The notes beneath the pieces are model-generated. The model saw only the letters and a program-made list of their open reading frames with translations. It did no database searches and had not been told where the DNA came from. A program made the translations under genes and the position numbers. From Paragorgia papillata (Eukaryota; Cnidaria; Anthozoa; Scleralcyonacea; Coralliidae): DNA of 64,000 nucleotides. Location of the stretch: contig JAWNZC010000259.1 of the NCBI GenBank assembly GCA_035771165.1, positions 847,501 through 911,500 on the forward strand, read 5' to 3'. The first letter of the stretch is position 1, and each line of letters opens with the position of its first letter. This document shows positions 23,773-38,148 of this stretch, in pieces.

Positions 23773-25156
23773 AAATTTGTAAAACCTGTTTTGTCGAGAA
23801 ATATCGAGTACGCCAAGTTACAAGCGGCCCTGTAACCGGGCTAGACCGACCCATATGCATGAACAGCTCTTTAATTTATAGGCGTTTACCAATTTAAATT
23901 AGCATCAACGTTTGAGTATCAAGCTGTGGTCTTGAAGTGGACACGCGTATCTGCATATACTGTATAAGACATGGAAAAACTCCGTTCCTTTCTCAAAACG
24001 TTTCTAAGGTAGGCACGTTTATAACTCATTTCTTCTCATCTTGCCAAACGTACGTGTGACATAAAGTAGCTGGATTATGTTAGACATGAATTTATAACCA
24101 AGTGTTTTAGTGGATCTGAAATAGCCTGTATCTCGATTGTCATCTAACCATGACAAAGACGCTAGCTCTAGTCAGAAACAGAGTTTATCGCCTAGCTTAT
24201 CCCTATAAACCGGTTCTCTAGCGAGTTCACGGCATAAACGTATACTTGAAGTTGATAAACGTATACTAGGTGTTGATAAATGTATACTACTGTTATTATA
24301 AGTAATTTTGCATGGCATTGAGGTTGATTAGTGAAATGTACCCGGGACTTTTGGCTAAACCTCCCTCGGCTTTCTTCATGCTAGATATATACTCCTAGGT
24401 ATTTGACAATCAGCATGCGGTGGTGGCAGAACGTGTTTAGAAACGTATAGGGAGTTATAGTCTAACTATACACTATATTATAGTATGCACTGTATAAATA
24501 AACACCATATACTCTTTCTATCTAAACTGTCTATTCTGCAATACCGCGCCTTACACTAGTAGAGAAACTAGAAATCTAGCGTTAACTCTCTTTGCCTCGC
24601 AGAACCATGCACTCGCGTGTGACTTGACGAGTAAAATCATCTGGCGTTAGACTTAAATAAGCAGTCCGTTTCAAACATTGCAAAATCGTGTCGAATTCAA
24701 TTTCTGTTGCTTGTAACGAATTTTGTTTAGTGAAAGAGACTGAGGAATACAGGGTTGAAAGGGGATAGTTTCTTAATGCTTCATAATTTATGCGTTGTTT
24801 TCGACAAGACGATTTCTTTGACGGAATTTTTGCCGCTCTATTGAGATTTGCTCATGTATAACATGCAGGTTCAATTTAACTGACGGCTTCTTGCGAAGTT
24901 ATCATGATCTTATATTGGCGGTGAAGGCAGTTTCAGATCTAGTGAAGCACCTAAACAATCCAATTATGTCCAACATATCCCAAATACTTCATAAAGACCT
25001 GCATGACCCAAACCTATAGGTTAGGGTTTGTGGCAGTGGCGGCATCGGGCTAAATAGGGCACGGAAAATGACATTCTAGAGCCCACTTTCAGTGGTCATT
25101 ATAGGAAGAATTATAGGAACTGCATTTTCAAATTTCTTTTGGGTCCGCATATTTAA
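23631..25156. other. spacer without recognisable genes, unit 2
   Basis: Nearly identical to 9972-11489. Holds a TA/CA microsatellite near 23730-23772 and no recognisable gene. Confidence 0.45.
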
Positions 25157-25484
25157 AGCCTGGTTTACATATAATCGCTACGATCGCCGCGATCGCTCAA
25201 AAATTTAAACTCGGCGATCGCAACGCTCAACTGATCATGTCTCTGTTTCCATATGATCGCTAAAGCCGCGATGTTTGATCGCGGCCATTGTTTTAATGGT
25301 CCGCTGGCATGCATACTGATCCCCAAGATCGCTGAGATTGCAAAATCAGCGTTTCTATATAAAACGCTACGATGGCTGAGATCGAACATTTTCTTTCTCG
25401 GCGATCGTGGAGATCGTAGCGATCGTTCGGTCAGTGGTTTCCATATGATCGCTGCGATCGCCAAGTTCATTTAATTTTTGAGCG
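25157..25484. mobile_element. GATCGC-rich MITE, unit 2 (right end deleted)
   Basis: Starts with the same AGCCTGGTTT end after TAA. It stops at tttgagcg, where a deletion of about 85 bp removes the right terminal repeat and neighbouring unit DNA present in unit 1. Confidence 0.7.
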
Positions 25485-25873
25485 AAAAAGGTTATATATC
25501 GTTGCTATTATCTAATCACGTAAATTCAAAGGAAGCATGTGGGTGTGTTTTTCCCCACAACACTAAACATGAAAATTTTGGAGTGATTATTTTTGATAAT
25601 AGCAAAGATATATAACTTTCTCCGATAAGTCATTATGTATATGCACTGTGATGTCAAAATATATAATTTGCATATCAAACAAAGGACTGACCCCAGTTAC
25701 ACTATACCGGATTGGTAAATCACAATAACAAAAAAAACGCGCGTTTCTTGCGTTGGGTTTTTCGAAAAAGACTTTTTTCCATTTGGGGTGTCACGATCTT
25801 GCGTTTTTGCACTTTTTACTTCCGCTAATATTCATACTTCCGGCGAGTTGTTAGCCGTGTGACTGAGTGGAAT

Positions 25874-26270
25874 GAGACCCCCTTTACACCATGCCGGTAC
25901 AATTTGAAAACGGAACAAAATCATGCCGTTTAGGCCTTGCGTTTACACGATACCGGCACAAAAATGACATGGAAACGGCCCAAAATGAAGACGGGTTCCT
26001 TGACGGCATGAAATGAAAACAGACACTAACCGGTATCGTGTAAACGTCCGTGACGTAACAGTTTGATGACGGTATATACGACCACAGTATTCGGGTCAGC
26101 AGTATTCACAAAGTCTTCTCAATTCTCATTGGAAGAGAATGGTTACATGCTAATCCGTCATTATATTATACCGGCACCGTGTAAACGCAAGGCTTTTTGG
26201 GCTGTATTTACACACCGGCATGATTTTGTTCCGTTTTCAAATTGTACCAGCATCGTGTAAACGGGGTCTG
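25874..26270. mobile_element. hAT-like MITE, unit 3 copy
   Basis: Nearly identical to 12292-12688, with intact inverted ends gagacccc...ggggtctg and the same flanking agtg. Confidence 0.7.
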
Positions 26271-26925
26271 AGTGAGGCCGTGAGGCATGTAAGTTCTTTG
26301 CTCCTTCCACTTTGGGAGTTGGACAAAAAGTTGAACAGCTTTGCCTTTTGATCAAGGTGTTCTTGCACGTTGTTGGTAGATTTTGAAAGAGACTGGCTGA
26401 CTTTGTCGTTAAACAGTGATCAAATGTAGCTGAAAACTGACTTGATCGTAAATATGTTCACCAGTGTGAGGTATATGCACCACATTTAGCCTTCGATTCA
26501 GGCTCCGCGCACTTGTAAGTAGCCCGAGTGAACGCCTGACCCAGGCGTCTTGTTAAGTAATAATTGCAAAGTGGAACATTCTAAAGTCTGTGTATTTAGT
26601 TGCTTTTTTACATACTAGACTGGGCCAGCGTGAAAGCAAAATAAGAAAATTTACGTCCATATTTAATGAGCATTGGCCAAAGCCTACAAATGAGACACAG
26701 CAGAATCCACAGATAGACGTCTTGGACGACTATCAGAATTGATCACAAGAAACAAATATATTATAATTATTCGCCTTTCAAGTTTCAATGTATTGGAAAA
26801 GCTGCCAACAGCTGCGTTGAAATCGACAATAAAGAATTGGAAATAGAATATTTGTAGCGGAACGTAACGGATTAACCCCGTTTTACACACCGAGACACAA
26901 CAAATTTCGGCACTGCACATACACG

Positions 26926-27051
26926 ATGCCTGAAATATGTCAACAACGAATCAACGAAACGAAAAACTACAAAATAAGTTACTCTGTCATTTCAAGAGGT
27001 CTTTGCGTTTGGGGTCAAGAAAGGGGATCTCGCCGCCAAACAGAAATATAA
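26926..27051 (+). other. conserved upstream ORF (41 codons), unit 3
   Basis: Same start, length and TAA stop as in units 1, 2 and 4. The transporter frame upstream of its own ATG is closed by a TAA here, as in unit 1. This argues that the ATG at 27125, or a start shortly before it, is the genuine transporter start. Confidence 0.35.
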
Positions 27052-27124
27052 CATTTTGCTTTTCTATTTTTCTCCTATACTTCATAGAACGCTCAAGAAC
27101 TGTCTGAAGATTGAATTTACTTCA

Positions 27125-28423
27125 ATGCCCACAGTGCTTTTCCTCTATGCTGTTACTCGTGTCTTTCTCGACGGCATGGAGGAATTCTTAATCCTACCGA
27201 CGGCTTGGTACTATATTGCTTCCTTTGGGCAGACAAAATTTTTTCTCAGCGCAACTTTAGCCGCCTATTCCTTTGGTGTGATGATTTTCGCGCCAATTTT
27301 CGGACGACTGGACTACAGACTTCAAGCCACAAAAACAATCCTCGTGCTTTGCGCTGTGATTAGATTTCTTGCAAATCTACTCTACTCGATTCCAGTCTCA
27401 GAATACTTCCCCCTGTTTGGCCGTCTCATAAGTGGAATAGCCGGGGGGTCAATTGGAGTTCTGTATGGTCTGGTAACAAAATACACAGACAACAAAAATC
27501 GTGCCAAGGCGTTCCTAATTTTTGAAGGATTGTTTAACATTGGAAAATCGCTCGCTCCGACGATTGGTAGTTTTGTGACGTTCGATGCTAATATTTTCGG
27601 CTGGAAGATTGGACCAGGAAATTCTCCAGGGTTCATTTTGGCAATCTTTTGGTTTTTCATGATTTTCCTAACGCTTTGTCTACCAAGAAATCTGGGACAC
27701 GAAGACTCGTTTTCCGGTTGGGAAGAAAACCAGTTGCATTCGCAAAACGACGATAGAACCGATCTTGAAGCGAAACCGGATAATCCACTCAAGCAAATCG
27801 ATTCCAAAATTTCTTGTTTGTATTTCATGGTATTCGTGGCCGATTTAATTTCCGGTATCGTTTCGTTTTACACGCCGTTATTGGCAGTATATCTTCTCAA
27901 CTTGAAGCTTATCCACGTAAAAGTGCTGTTTTTGAACGGAATACTGGCTGTTCTAATTGGCTATTTGGCTAACTACATCGCGTCGGAGTACGTATCTGAA
28001 ATTAACCTGATCGTCGTTTGGGTTGCTTTGCAAATCTTTCCAATTATTTTAATGTACTATTTTGCTCTCACGTGGAACAATGCCAATCCGGTATTCGAGT
28101 CTTATCTTCTCTTGCTCTTTATTTGTCTTGGTCTCATACTAAGCTTTAACTATCCCCTTATTTCCTCTTTTCTGTCCAAAGTAACGGACTTAAACCACGC
28201 AGCCTTCTATCAGGGTCTATGTTCTACTGTTGTTCATTCTGCAGTTGTTGCCAGTCGTTTGATAGCAGGTCTAACCTTCACCAAGACATTAATGACGTCC
28301 ACGTGTATCGTGCTTACTTTTGTTTCGATTTTTCAAGTCGTTTGGTTTTCTGTGGAATATCGAAAACTTATAAAGGTATATACGAACAAACAAACAGAGC
28401 AAAGTTACAGGCAGAACCACTAA
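27125..28423 (+). CDS. MFS transporter copy 3 (MFSD8/SPX-MFS-like), C-terminally extended
   Basis: A 432-residue, 12-helix MFS protein closest to copy 2. The shared features are the linker QLHSQNDDRTDLEAKPDN, VFVADLISG in helix 7 and the C-terminal read-through from the lost TAG. The motif-A-like loop reads RLDYRLQATK, with Q replacing the R seen in the other copies. The region after helix 4 reads DNKNRAKA, as in copies 1 and 4 and unlike copy 2, a sign of conversion or a private change in copy 2. The read-through tail is four residues shorter than in copy 2 because the AACA microsatellite is shorter. The frame is intact over the full family length. Membrane transport is inferred from the family; the substrate cannot be assigned. 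Confidence 0.8.
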   Translation: MPTVLFLYAVTRVFLDGMEEFLILPTAWYYIASFGQTKFFLSATLAAYSFGVMIFAPIFGRLDYRLQATKTILVLCAVIRFLANLLYSIPVSEYFPLFGRLISGIAGGSIGVLYGLVTKYTDNKNRAKAFLIFEGLFNIGKSLAPTIGSFVTFDANIFGWKIGPGNSPGFILAIFWFFMIFLTLCLPRNLGHEDSFSGWEENQLHSQNDDRTDLEAKPDNPLKQIDSKISCLYFMVFVADLISGIVSFYTPLLAVYLLNLKLIHVKVLFLNGILAVLIGYLANYIASEYVSEINLIVVWVALQIFPIILMYYFALTWNNANPVFESYLLLLFICLGLILSFNYPLISSFLSKVTDLNHAAFYQGLCSTVVHSAVVASRLIAGLTFTKTLMTSTCIVLTFVSIFQVVWFSVEYRKLIKVYTNKQTEQSYRQNH

Positions 28424-28689
28424 TACCGCTAAAGGGCGTAGCCTGCTTAGCGAACAAACGAACGAATTAACTTACAAGCAGAGATAGTAAAGAATTTTAG
28501 TAATCTGAATAATTTCAGGAAGGTAAAAATTTCAGAAATTTTAGGGTAGTGAAGAAATTTAGGACTGTTAAAGAATTTCAGGAACTTTTAAAAATTTCAA
28601 GCTTTTTTACCTTATTTCAAATGTTTAAAAATTGACAATACCGGACGGAATAAAGATTAAGCTTTTTATATGTTGACTGATTTTGGACG

Positions 28690-29027
28690 TGCTGAAAATT
28701 CACCAACAACAACATTATCAACAATATCAACAACAACAATATCAACAACAACAATATCAACAACAACAACAACAACAACAACGACGACGACGACGACGAC
28801 CACCACCACAAGAGCAACAACAAGAGCAACAACAAGAGCAACAAGAGCAACAACAAGAGCAACAAGAGCAACAAGAACCAGTACAACAACAAGATCAGTA
28901 CAACAACAAGATCAGTAACAACAACAACCAGAACAATAACAACAGCGACAACAAATTAACGACATCAACAACAACAACAACAGGAGCAGCAACAATCAGC
29001 ACCAAAGGGTAAAAACACGTAACAACC

Positions 29028-29058
<31 letters not shown>

Positions 29059-29115
29059 CCAGCGGAACAACAACAACAACAACAAGAGAAACAATTAACC
29101 AGGATACCACTAACA
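28690..29115. repeat. CAA/GAC/CAAGAG-rich tract downstream of copy 3
   Basis: Same modular order as unit 2 but with extra caacaacaatat modules, a GAC-to-CCACCA transition and fewer CAA triplets in the distal run. Length variation between two otherwise near-identical units shows fast slippage. Confidence 0.9.
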
Positions 29116-29516
29116 GCAACAGCACGATGGCAACGATGAGGGTGAGAGTTGGACAACATGGCTAACAGCACAGGGACCTCCTTTTTCTACTTTTTTGTCT
29201 GTTTTTCTAATTTAATTATATTTTTGTATAGACAAAGAAAACAACGTGCTAATGGCTAGCATATCGAAAGCCTCTTATTACTGCTGGTGTACGGGGAATT
29301 ATTTCTCCTTATGATTTATTAATATGTTTTTAAAAGATTTAAAACTTATTCGGTTGTATTATTATTTTATTATCCCCGAGCCCAGGCGTAGGCACGGAAC
29401 CCGGTGAGGGTGCTAATCTCGACACGCGTGGAGTCATTTTACACGCGTGGACAAGCGTGATATGCGAACAAATTTCTGCGATCTGAAAATTTATTTATTT
29501 CTAAGCATGGTAGGAT

Positions 29517-30989
29517 CACAGAATAAGGATTAACCAGAAGTCCGACTCAGTGTCGGCACCTTTGATGTAAGCGTCCCCGTGAAATGTCGACATCGCGACT
29601 CGGGGGCCATTTTGAAAGTAAGTGCCCCAGGGAAATTAGCCCTCTCGTCCTTGCGACCCTCGGGCTCCTGTATTCAATTACTCTTGGCCTTCGTGTGACC
29701 TTTTAATTAACTTTATATTGTTATCTATCTATATAAATAATATTTAGTTAAGTAAACAAGTAATTTACTTTGTCCGTGGCAAAAAAGTCCTGCACTCGCA
29801 AAGCCGAGTTTTACATTTCTCGATTTTGCCGACACATTTGTTTATAGAAAAAGATTGCTAACAATTTCGGAACTACGCATTGTTGAAATACATCGGGTAC
29901 GTATGTTGTTAGAAATTTTATAAGCTTTCATTTGGTATATAATTCAAATCTTAGTGTTACCTGTAACTTTTTAAAATGTTCAAAATGTTCTCACCAATCA
30001 CCATTGTTCGTAAAATAAGAATTATATAATGAAAATGGACTCCTCACAAGTGTTATAGAATTTTGGATTTAGTTTTTAAATACTAAACGCACAACACTGA
30101 ACTGCATATTTGAAACAGAGGATACTGTCAAGTGCTATTCATGTCAGAACTTTTAATTTTCTTGCTGGGAAGTATTTTAAAATATGAAAAAAACATAATT
30201 ATTTTGATCTGGACCGTCTGAAATTTATGTCTTTCTTAAGTTTGTTTTGCCTCCTGCTGTTTTGGTGTTTGCAGTTCAGAAAGAATTCTGGTATGAACCT
30301 CAGATATTTCTTAAACAGAAGCTAATTCAAATATGAAAGGAGTGGAAAAGTTTGCAGATTTCTAGTTGAAGTAGAAAAACGTTTTTGGTGAAAATTAGTA
30401 GTCATACGGATTCATAAGGATTCATACCTTTTGAACATATGAAAAGATAATAAAACCTTTATAGTCAATGGTGAGAACATTTAAAAAAGTTACAGGTAAC
30501 ACTAAAGTTTGAACTACACACCGAATGAAAGCTTATAAAATTTGTAACAACATACGTACTCGATGTATTTCAACAATGCGTAGTTTCGAAATTTTTAGCC
30601 ATCTTTCTCTATAAACAAGTGTGTCGGCATCGGTCGGCTCATCGGGAAATGTAAAACTCAGCTTCGTGAGTACAGGACTTTTTTGCCACGGACTTTTACC
30701 CGTAGTATCCGCGTACTGAAGTTTTAATAACCCCGTGCTCAAATAATTTTATCTCCAAAGAATCGTTTTCTAAAGTAAATTAATTATTTACTTAACTAAA
30801 TATTATTTATAATATATAGATAACAATATAAAATTAATTAAAAAGTCACAAGAGCCCGAGGGTCGCAAGGACGAGAGGACTAATTTCCCGGGGGCACTTA
30901 CTTTCAAAATGGCCGAATGGCGCATGCGCATAAAAATAATGGGACACTTTTTTCCGCGAGTCGGACTTCTGGTTAATCCTTATTCTGTG
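29517..30989. mobile_element. complete long-arm foldback element, unit 3
   Basis: Orthologue of 15915-17466 with the same terminal repeats and GTAGGAT flanks. About 80 bp of the left arm is deleted: the sequence passes from taatttacttt straight to gtccgtggc. Confidence 0.85.
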
Positions 30990-31759
30990 GTAGGATTGTG
31001 GGGCACTGTATGTTCTTGGCGAAAAGACTTCAGAAAAGGCTTTTTTTTATATGCCGTACAAAAGGACAGAAACAAATCAACATTTACGTATAAAACAGAA
31101 CAAACAAAACCCTAGTAGAAGAAAACCCATCACACCGAAACTCGAAAGGAGGAAAAAGCAATAGGGAAAAACCAACGAAGAAAAAGGCCGAAAAGGTTAA
31201 GCTTACTGTAAAAATATTGAGCGGCCGCTTTCAGTATTAAATCACGAACATTTAGTAGCAATACTGTTCGAGTTTCCCTGTTCTTAATAATATATCCTGT
31301 CACTATTTATACAGTAATTTTGTTCTCTATTTTGTGTGTCGTCCTTGAAGTATTTTAAACGTATCCATTATGTTTTCACTTGCCCGTTGTATGTTTTACT
31401 TGTGGTTGCATGCCATCTTATCTCCTTTTAAATATTTTTATCAAGGTAAAACCACTTATAACTTAGCGTAGCTTGTTTATAATTTGGCATAAAAATCGGA
31501 AAAGGAGCAATTTTTCATCTGTAAAACATGTAAATGTTGCATGTCAAAATATTACAGATGTATATAAACTAAGGTGAAAACAGTTTCAACACTTCAGATT
31601 TTGGGATGAAATTTGTTTTTGCTATTCTAAATGAATTTGAAATGTTTGAGTAGTTTTCAATCAATTCAAATATGCAATGCCTTTTTAAAATGGAAATATT
31701 TTTAGTTGCTCAATGTTCTTTGTAAACATGGAAAGAAAGAAGTGTAAAATATTAAGGAC

Positions 31760-31900
31760 TTATTAACCGAGTGCGAGGTCTGTATGGGAAAGTATTTGCC
31801 TGAGGTTTTCGTACAGACCGAGCGACGAAGGGACGAGGTTTGTGCGATAAAACCGAATGCAAATACCTTCCCTTAGAGACCGAGCAAACGAGGTTAATAA
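31760..31900. mobile_element. short hairpin MITE (TTATTAACC ends), unit 3
   Basis: 141-bp copy matching the unit 2 version base for base except for a few substitutions. Confidence 0.55.
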
Positions 31901-33914
<2,014 letters not shown>

Positions 33915-33940
33915 AAGTATAAAGTATAGTTTTACCTTAA

Positions 33941-33989
33941 AGTCTTCGCTACCAGAGGTTTCACCCTAAACGGGATCATCAGGCGACTG
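33941..33989 (-). ncRNA. hammerhead-ribozyme-like motif of the Penelope element
   Basis: Reading the minus strand there is a CTGATGA core (33976-33982), then a stem II of CCC/GGG with a short loop, then GAAA (33959-33962). Stem III follows as ACC/GGT closed by TCT, then a GTA cleavage triplet. A four-pair stem I joins TCGC, just before the core, to GCGA just after GTA. This order is a type I hammerhead; such motifs are known in Penelope-like elements. The U-U opposition next to the core in stem II departs from the usual G-C, so activity may be reduced. Confidence 0.6.
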
Positions 33990-36110
33990 AAAAATATCGG
34001 TTAGTGGGCTGCTTAAATGCGTTAGTTGGGGCGTGGGTGTGGGCGTCGAAACGTCCGGCGGATTCATTTGGAGCGTGGGTGTGGGCGTCGAAACATTGCG
34101 CGCATTCCTTTTATTGTTTAGGTTGTTGATCCGAAATCTATTTTTGTGCCGACACGTCGAAACTATTTCTGATCTTTTGTTTAGTAAGAGTTGTTTGTCT
34201 GCCTTCATGATGAAAAGTTTTTCGTCCAAACATAAATTGCATCTTTTTGATCCTCCCGTGTAGGAAATTGAGTGTTTTAGTATAGACCAGGTTATGTCGA
34301 AACTTTGGTTTTTTTCTTTTAGATTCCAAATGTATTTCGAAAGTTCCGTCTCATTTGAATACTTTTTATTCTGGAAAGATTTAGTATGGTTACGATATCG
34401 CTCTTTAAATGTACTTGCTGTCATGCCAATGTATTGCTTAGTGATGTTCGTGTTGCTTATGGAAATAGATGCCTTGTATACTATGTTGTTTGTCATGCAT
34501 TGCCCACGTAGGGGGCAATTGTCCTTAATCCTGCAATTGCAACTGCTTGTAACTATGCTTCGTGGCTTGCTTTTCCTGATTGTGCGTGAATTATGTTTCG
34601 TGATAATGGACTTGACGTTGTTCATGCAACTATAGCTAATCTTGACTGTGTTTCTGTTAAAAAGTTTGTGAAGCTTGTGTCCTGGTGGAAAGTGCTTGTC
34701 AATAAGGCTAAGAAAATTGCGTCCTATGTTTGTTTTGACATTTTTGTTAAATGGAGGGTTAAACCAGATGATATTGCGGTGTCTATTTCTGCGTGTTTGC
34801 TGTGGTGTTTCTTGTGTGTAGTTTAGCTCATGGTTGAAATTGCTGCGCCTTAATGCATCTTGGTAAATTGGTGCGGTTTCATGGAATGTCTGCTCGTCAG
34901 ACGAGAGGAGGGAAATGCGCTTGTTGATTGATGTAGGTAGCTGTCTTAAAATGCTTGGTGGGTGGTTTGATTGCTTGTTTATGTATAATGGATCGTCATT
35001 GGGCTTTCGAAAAGGTTTGTATTTTCCATTGCTTAGGTCGAAAGTAACGTCTAAAAAGTTTACTGAAATTAAATTTGCTTCTGCCGTGATTTTTAAGCCA
35101 AACTGTTCGAAACTTTTGTGAAGATCTTTTCTTGTTTTGTCTGCCAATCGTGCGGTCTTATTTTTTAGTACTGCCAATCCGTCGTCTCTATAGAGGCCAA
35201 TATTTTGGTTGCCAAACTTTTTCCCTAGGTCGTTTAGAATGAAAAGGCCTACTAGTTCGCATACTTCAGCGCCGTCATAGCTACCCATGGTAACATCAAA
35301 TAAACTGTTGCTGTCGTTTTTTTTATCCACGGTTTTTCGTTGTTGAAAAGGAGCGATTTTCTAGCGTGTTTTATTATTGAAATGTCACTTTCGGTAATGA
35401 TAGCCAAATTTCTGACCCAAGATAATGCTTGGTCCAGAAGGTCTTCTGAAATTGAAGGGTAGAAATTAACAATGTCAAACGAAATGAAGGTATGTCTGTT
35501 TTTCTCTTCAATGTTGCCAAACCATTCGATTACTTCTTGTGTGTTTCTCCATTGATTTACGTTCAAAATGTTCCTTAACTTAGAGTTGATTTTATCAAGA
35601 ATTACTTTGCTGAGCTTTCCGGACTCACTTTTAGCAGGATTAATTAATCGGCATGTTGGGTTGTTTTCGAAATTATCCTTATGATCTTTGAGCGAAATAA
35701 ATGTTTCGCGTTTTTTTCATGTGTTCAATACGGTCGCCAATTCCCAAGTTATTCGAAATGTGTTTCAGTTCATTGTCTATCTGTTCTATGGTGCCCTCTG
35801 ATCCATGTTTATATGTTTTTGTTATATTGTCATGCAAAAGATTGTTGTATGTGTCGAGCGAGGTTTCATAAATGTTTCTAGTTTTGTCGGCGAAAACAAA
35901 AATATTAGGTGACGAATTAATTTTCTTCAAATCGTTTGCCAAAGATTCCTGAAATGGATTGCTCGTATGCCGAAATTTGGTGTTTTCAATGAGTTTTATT
36001 AAGTCGTCTTCGAAAGGTTTAATATCCAAAATAGTGGGAGGTGTTTTGTTAGAAGGCAGTCCGAAATGGTTATTTTTTGGCGGGTTTCTATCACCATTAA
36101 GAAAAAAGTG
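33966..36110 (-). pseudogene. Penelope-like ORF: reverse transcriptase plus GIY-YIG endonuclease, two frame breaks
   Basis: Three reverse-strand frame segments form one protein in order. 36110-35679 is the N-terminal region with FADKTRNIYET; 35566-35252 is the RT palm, with FISFDIVNFYPSIS; 35330-33966 is the last. The last has the RT active site YRDD (its residues 47-50) in the context LYRDDGL, as usual for Penelope-like elements rather than YADD. A Cys-rich stretch (CNCRIKDNCPLRGQC, 264-278) follows, then a GIY-YIG endonuclease (VYKAS at 283, YIGMTASTFKERYRNH at 300-315). The tail repeats STPTPT twice. Frame breaks lie near 35690 and at a T-run near 35318-35325. With two breaks and no complete N-terminus the copy is inactive. 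The ORF ends inside the hammerhead motif. Confidence 0.85.
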
Positions 36111-36238
36111 AGCTTTCCATATATATATATATATATATAAACATGTTTCAGAATTACTTTCAGGTTTTCATCTCGCGTGTAATTTTGCGTGTAAGTGGAC
36201 TCCACGCGTGTCGAGATTAGCACCCTCGCCCGCCCGGG

Positions 36239-37771
36239 CACAGAATAAGGATTAACCAGAAGTCCGACTAAGCATCGGCACCTTTGATGTAAGCGTCCTC
36301 GCGAAATGTCGGCCTCGCGATCCCGGCGCCATTTTGAAAGTAAGTTGCCCCCGGGAAATTAGCCCTCTCGTCCTTGCGACCCTCGGGCTCCTGTATTCAA
36401 TATTCTTGGCCTTTCTTGTGACCTTTTAATTAATTTTACATTGTGATCTATATATATAAATAATATTTAGTTAAGTAAATAAGTAATTTACTTTAGAAAA
36501 CGATTCTTTGGAGATAAAATTATTTGACCACGAGGTTATTAAAACTTCAGTACGCGGTACTACGGGTAAGAGTCCGTGGCAAAAAGTCCTGCACTCGCAA
36601 AGCTGGAGTTTACAATTCTTGATTTATGCGATACATTTGTTTATAGAAAAAGATGGCTAAAAATTTGGGAACTACCCATTGTTGAAATACATCAGGTACG
36701 TATGTTGTTAGAAATTTTATAAGCTTTCATTCGGTGTATAGTTCAAATTTTTATGTTACCTGTAACTTTTAAAAATGTTCAAAATGTGCACACCATTGTT
36801 CGTAAAATAAGAATTATATGGTGGGAAATGGACTCCTCACATGTGTTATTGAATTTTGCATATTGTTTTTAAATACTAAACGCACAGCCCTGAACAACAT
36901 ATTAAACGTAGGATACTGTGAAGTGCCATGGCATTCATGTTAGAACTTTTAATTTACTTGCCTATAGTATTTTAAAAAAAACGAAAAACATTATTTTGGT
37001 CTGGACCGTCTGAAATGGTGAATTTCTTAAGTTCATTTTGCCTTTTGCTGTTTTGCTGTTTGCTATAACCTCAGAAAGACTTCTGGTATGAACCACATAT
37101 TAAACAAAAGCTAATTCAAATATGAAAGGAGTGGAAAAGTTTGCAGATTTCTAGTTGAAGTTGAAACGTTTTTGGTGCAAATTAGTGATCATACCTTTTC
37201 AACATATGAAAAAATATTAAAACTTTTATGGTCTATGGTGAGAACATTTTGAACATTTTACAAAGTTACAGGTAACACTATGGTTTGAATTATATACCGA
37301 ATTAAAGCTTATAAAATTTCTAACAACATACGTACTCGATGTACTTCAACAATGCGTAGTTCCGAAAATTTTAGCCATCTTCTAGTACAAAAAATGTGTC
37401 GGCATAATCGAGAAATGTAAAACTCAGTTTCGTGAGTACAGTACTTTTTTGCCACGGACTTTTACCCGTAGTATCCGCGTACTGAAGTTTTAATAACCCC
37501 GTGGTCAAAGAATTTTATCTCCAAAGAATCGTTTTCTAAAGTAAATTACTTATTTACTTAACTAAATAATATTTATATATATAGAGATAATAATATAAAG
37601 TTAATTAAAAGGTCACAAGAAGGCCAAGAATAATTGACTACAGGAGCCCGAGGGTCGCAAGGACGAGAGGACTAATTTCCCGGGGGCACTTACTTTCAAA
37701 ATGGCCGACTGGCGCATGCGCATAAAAATAATGGGACACTTTTTTCCGCGAGTCGGACTTCTGGTTAATCC
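36239..37771. mobile_element. long-arm foldback element, unit 3 distal copy
   Basis: The left terminal repeat is complete (CACAGAATAAGGATTAACC); the right stops at ggacttctggttaatcc, lacking the last 10 bases. The arms match 15915-17466. The left flank includes a short block with acgcgtgtcgagattagc, which also occurs just before the proximal foldback site in each unit, so this copy may have moved with flanking DNA. Confidence 0.75.
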
Positions 37772-37772
37772 C

Positions 37773-38148
37773 AGAACAACGAAGAAAAGGATAGTGAAAC
37801 TATTAAGAGTCAGTTGAGATGGGCTAAGAAACAAACATCCGATTTAATATATCTTGAAGCGAAACCAGAGAACCTGAAGGAAACAAACGCCGTATGGACC
37901 GTATGGTAAACAAAATCTCGTCACTCAGTGGTCTCAAAATCATTTTAAAGTTAACGGTAGGGGATTTGCATTTATTTAGTATTATAAATAATTATATTTA
38001 TTTAGTATTTATATATTGTGTAAACGCCAAGAACGGTATACAGTTTCAGTATACCTTGACCTTGTCCTTATGTTGTTTTGAAGTTTTCGCTTAACCTAAG
38101 ACAATATACAGCTTCACCTTTTCGTGCTTTCCCTTTGCTCGTTCAGAG
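37773..38148. other. segment in the orientation opposite to unit 1
   Basis: Same orientation as unit 2 (21136-21511). Here it abuts the right end of the foldback directly, whereas units 1 and 2 have a short spacer ending acttaaaacttaaa. Confidence 0.75.

Noticed and set aside
34033..35121. Plus-strand ORFs of 68-113 codons
   Set aside because: Antisense shadows of the Penelope-like reverse transcriptase/endonuclease ORF.
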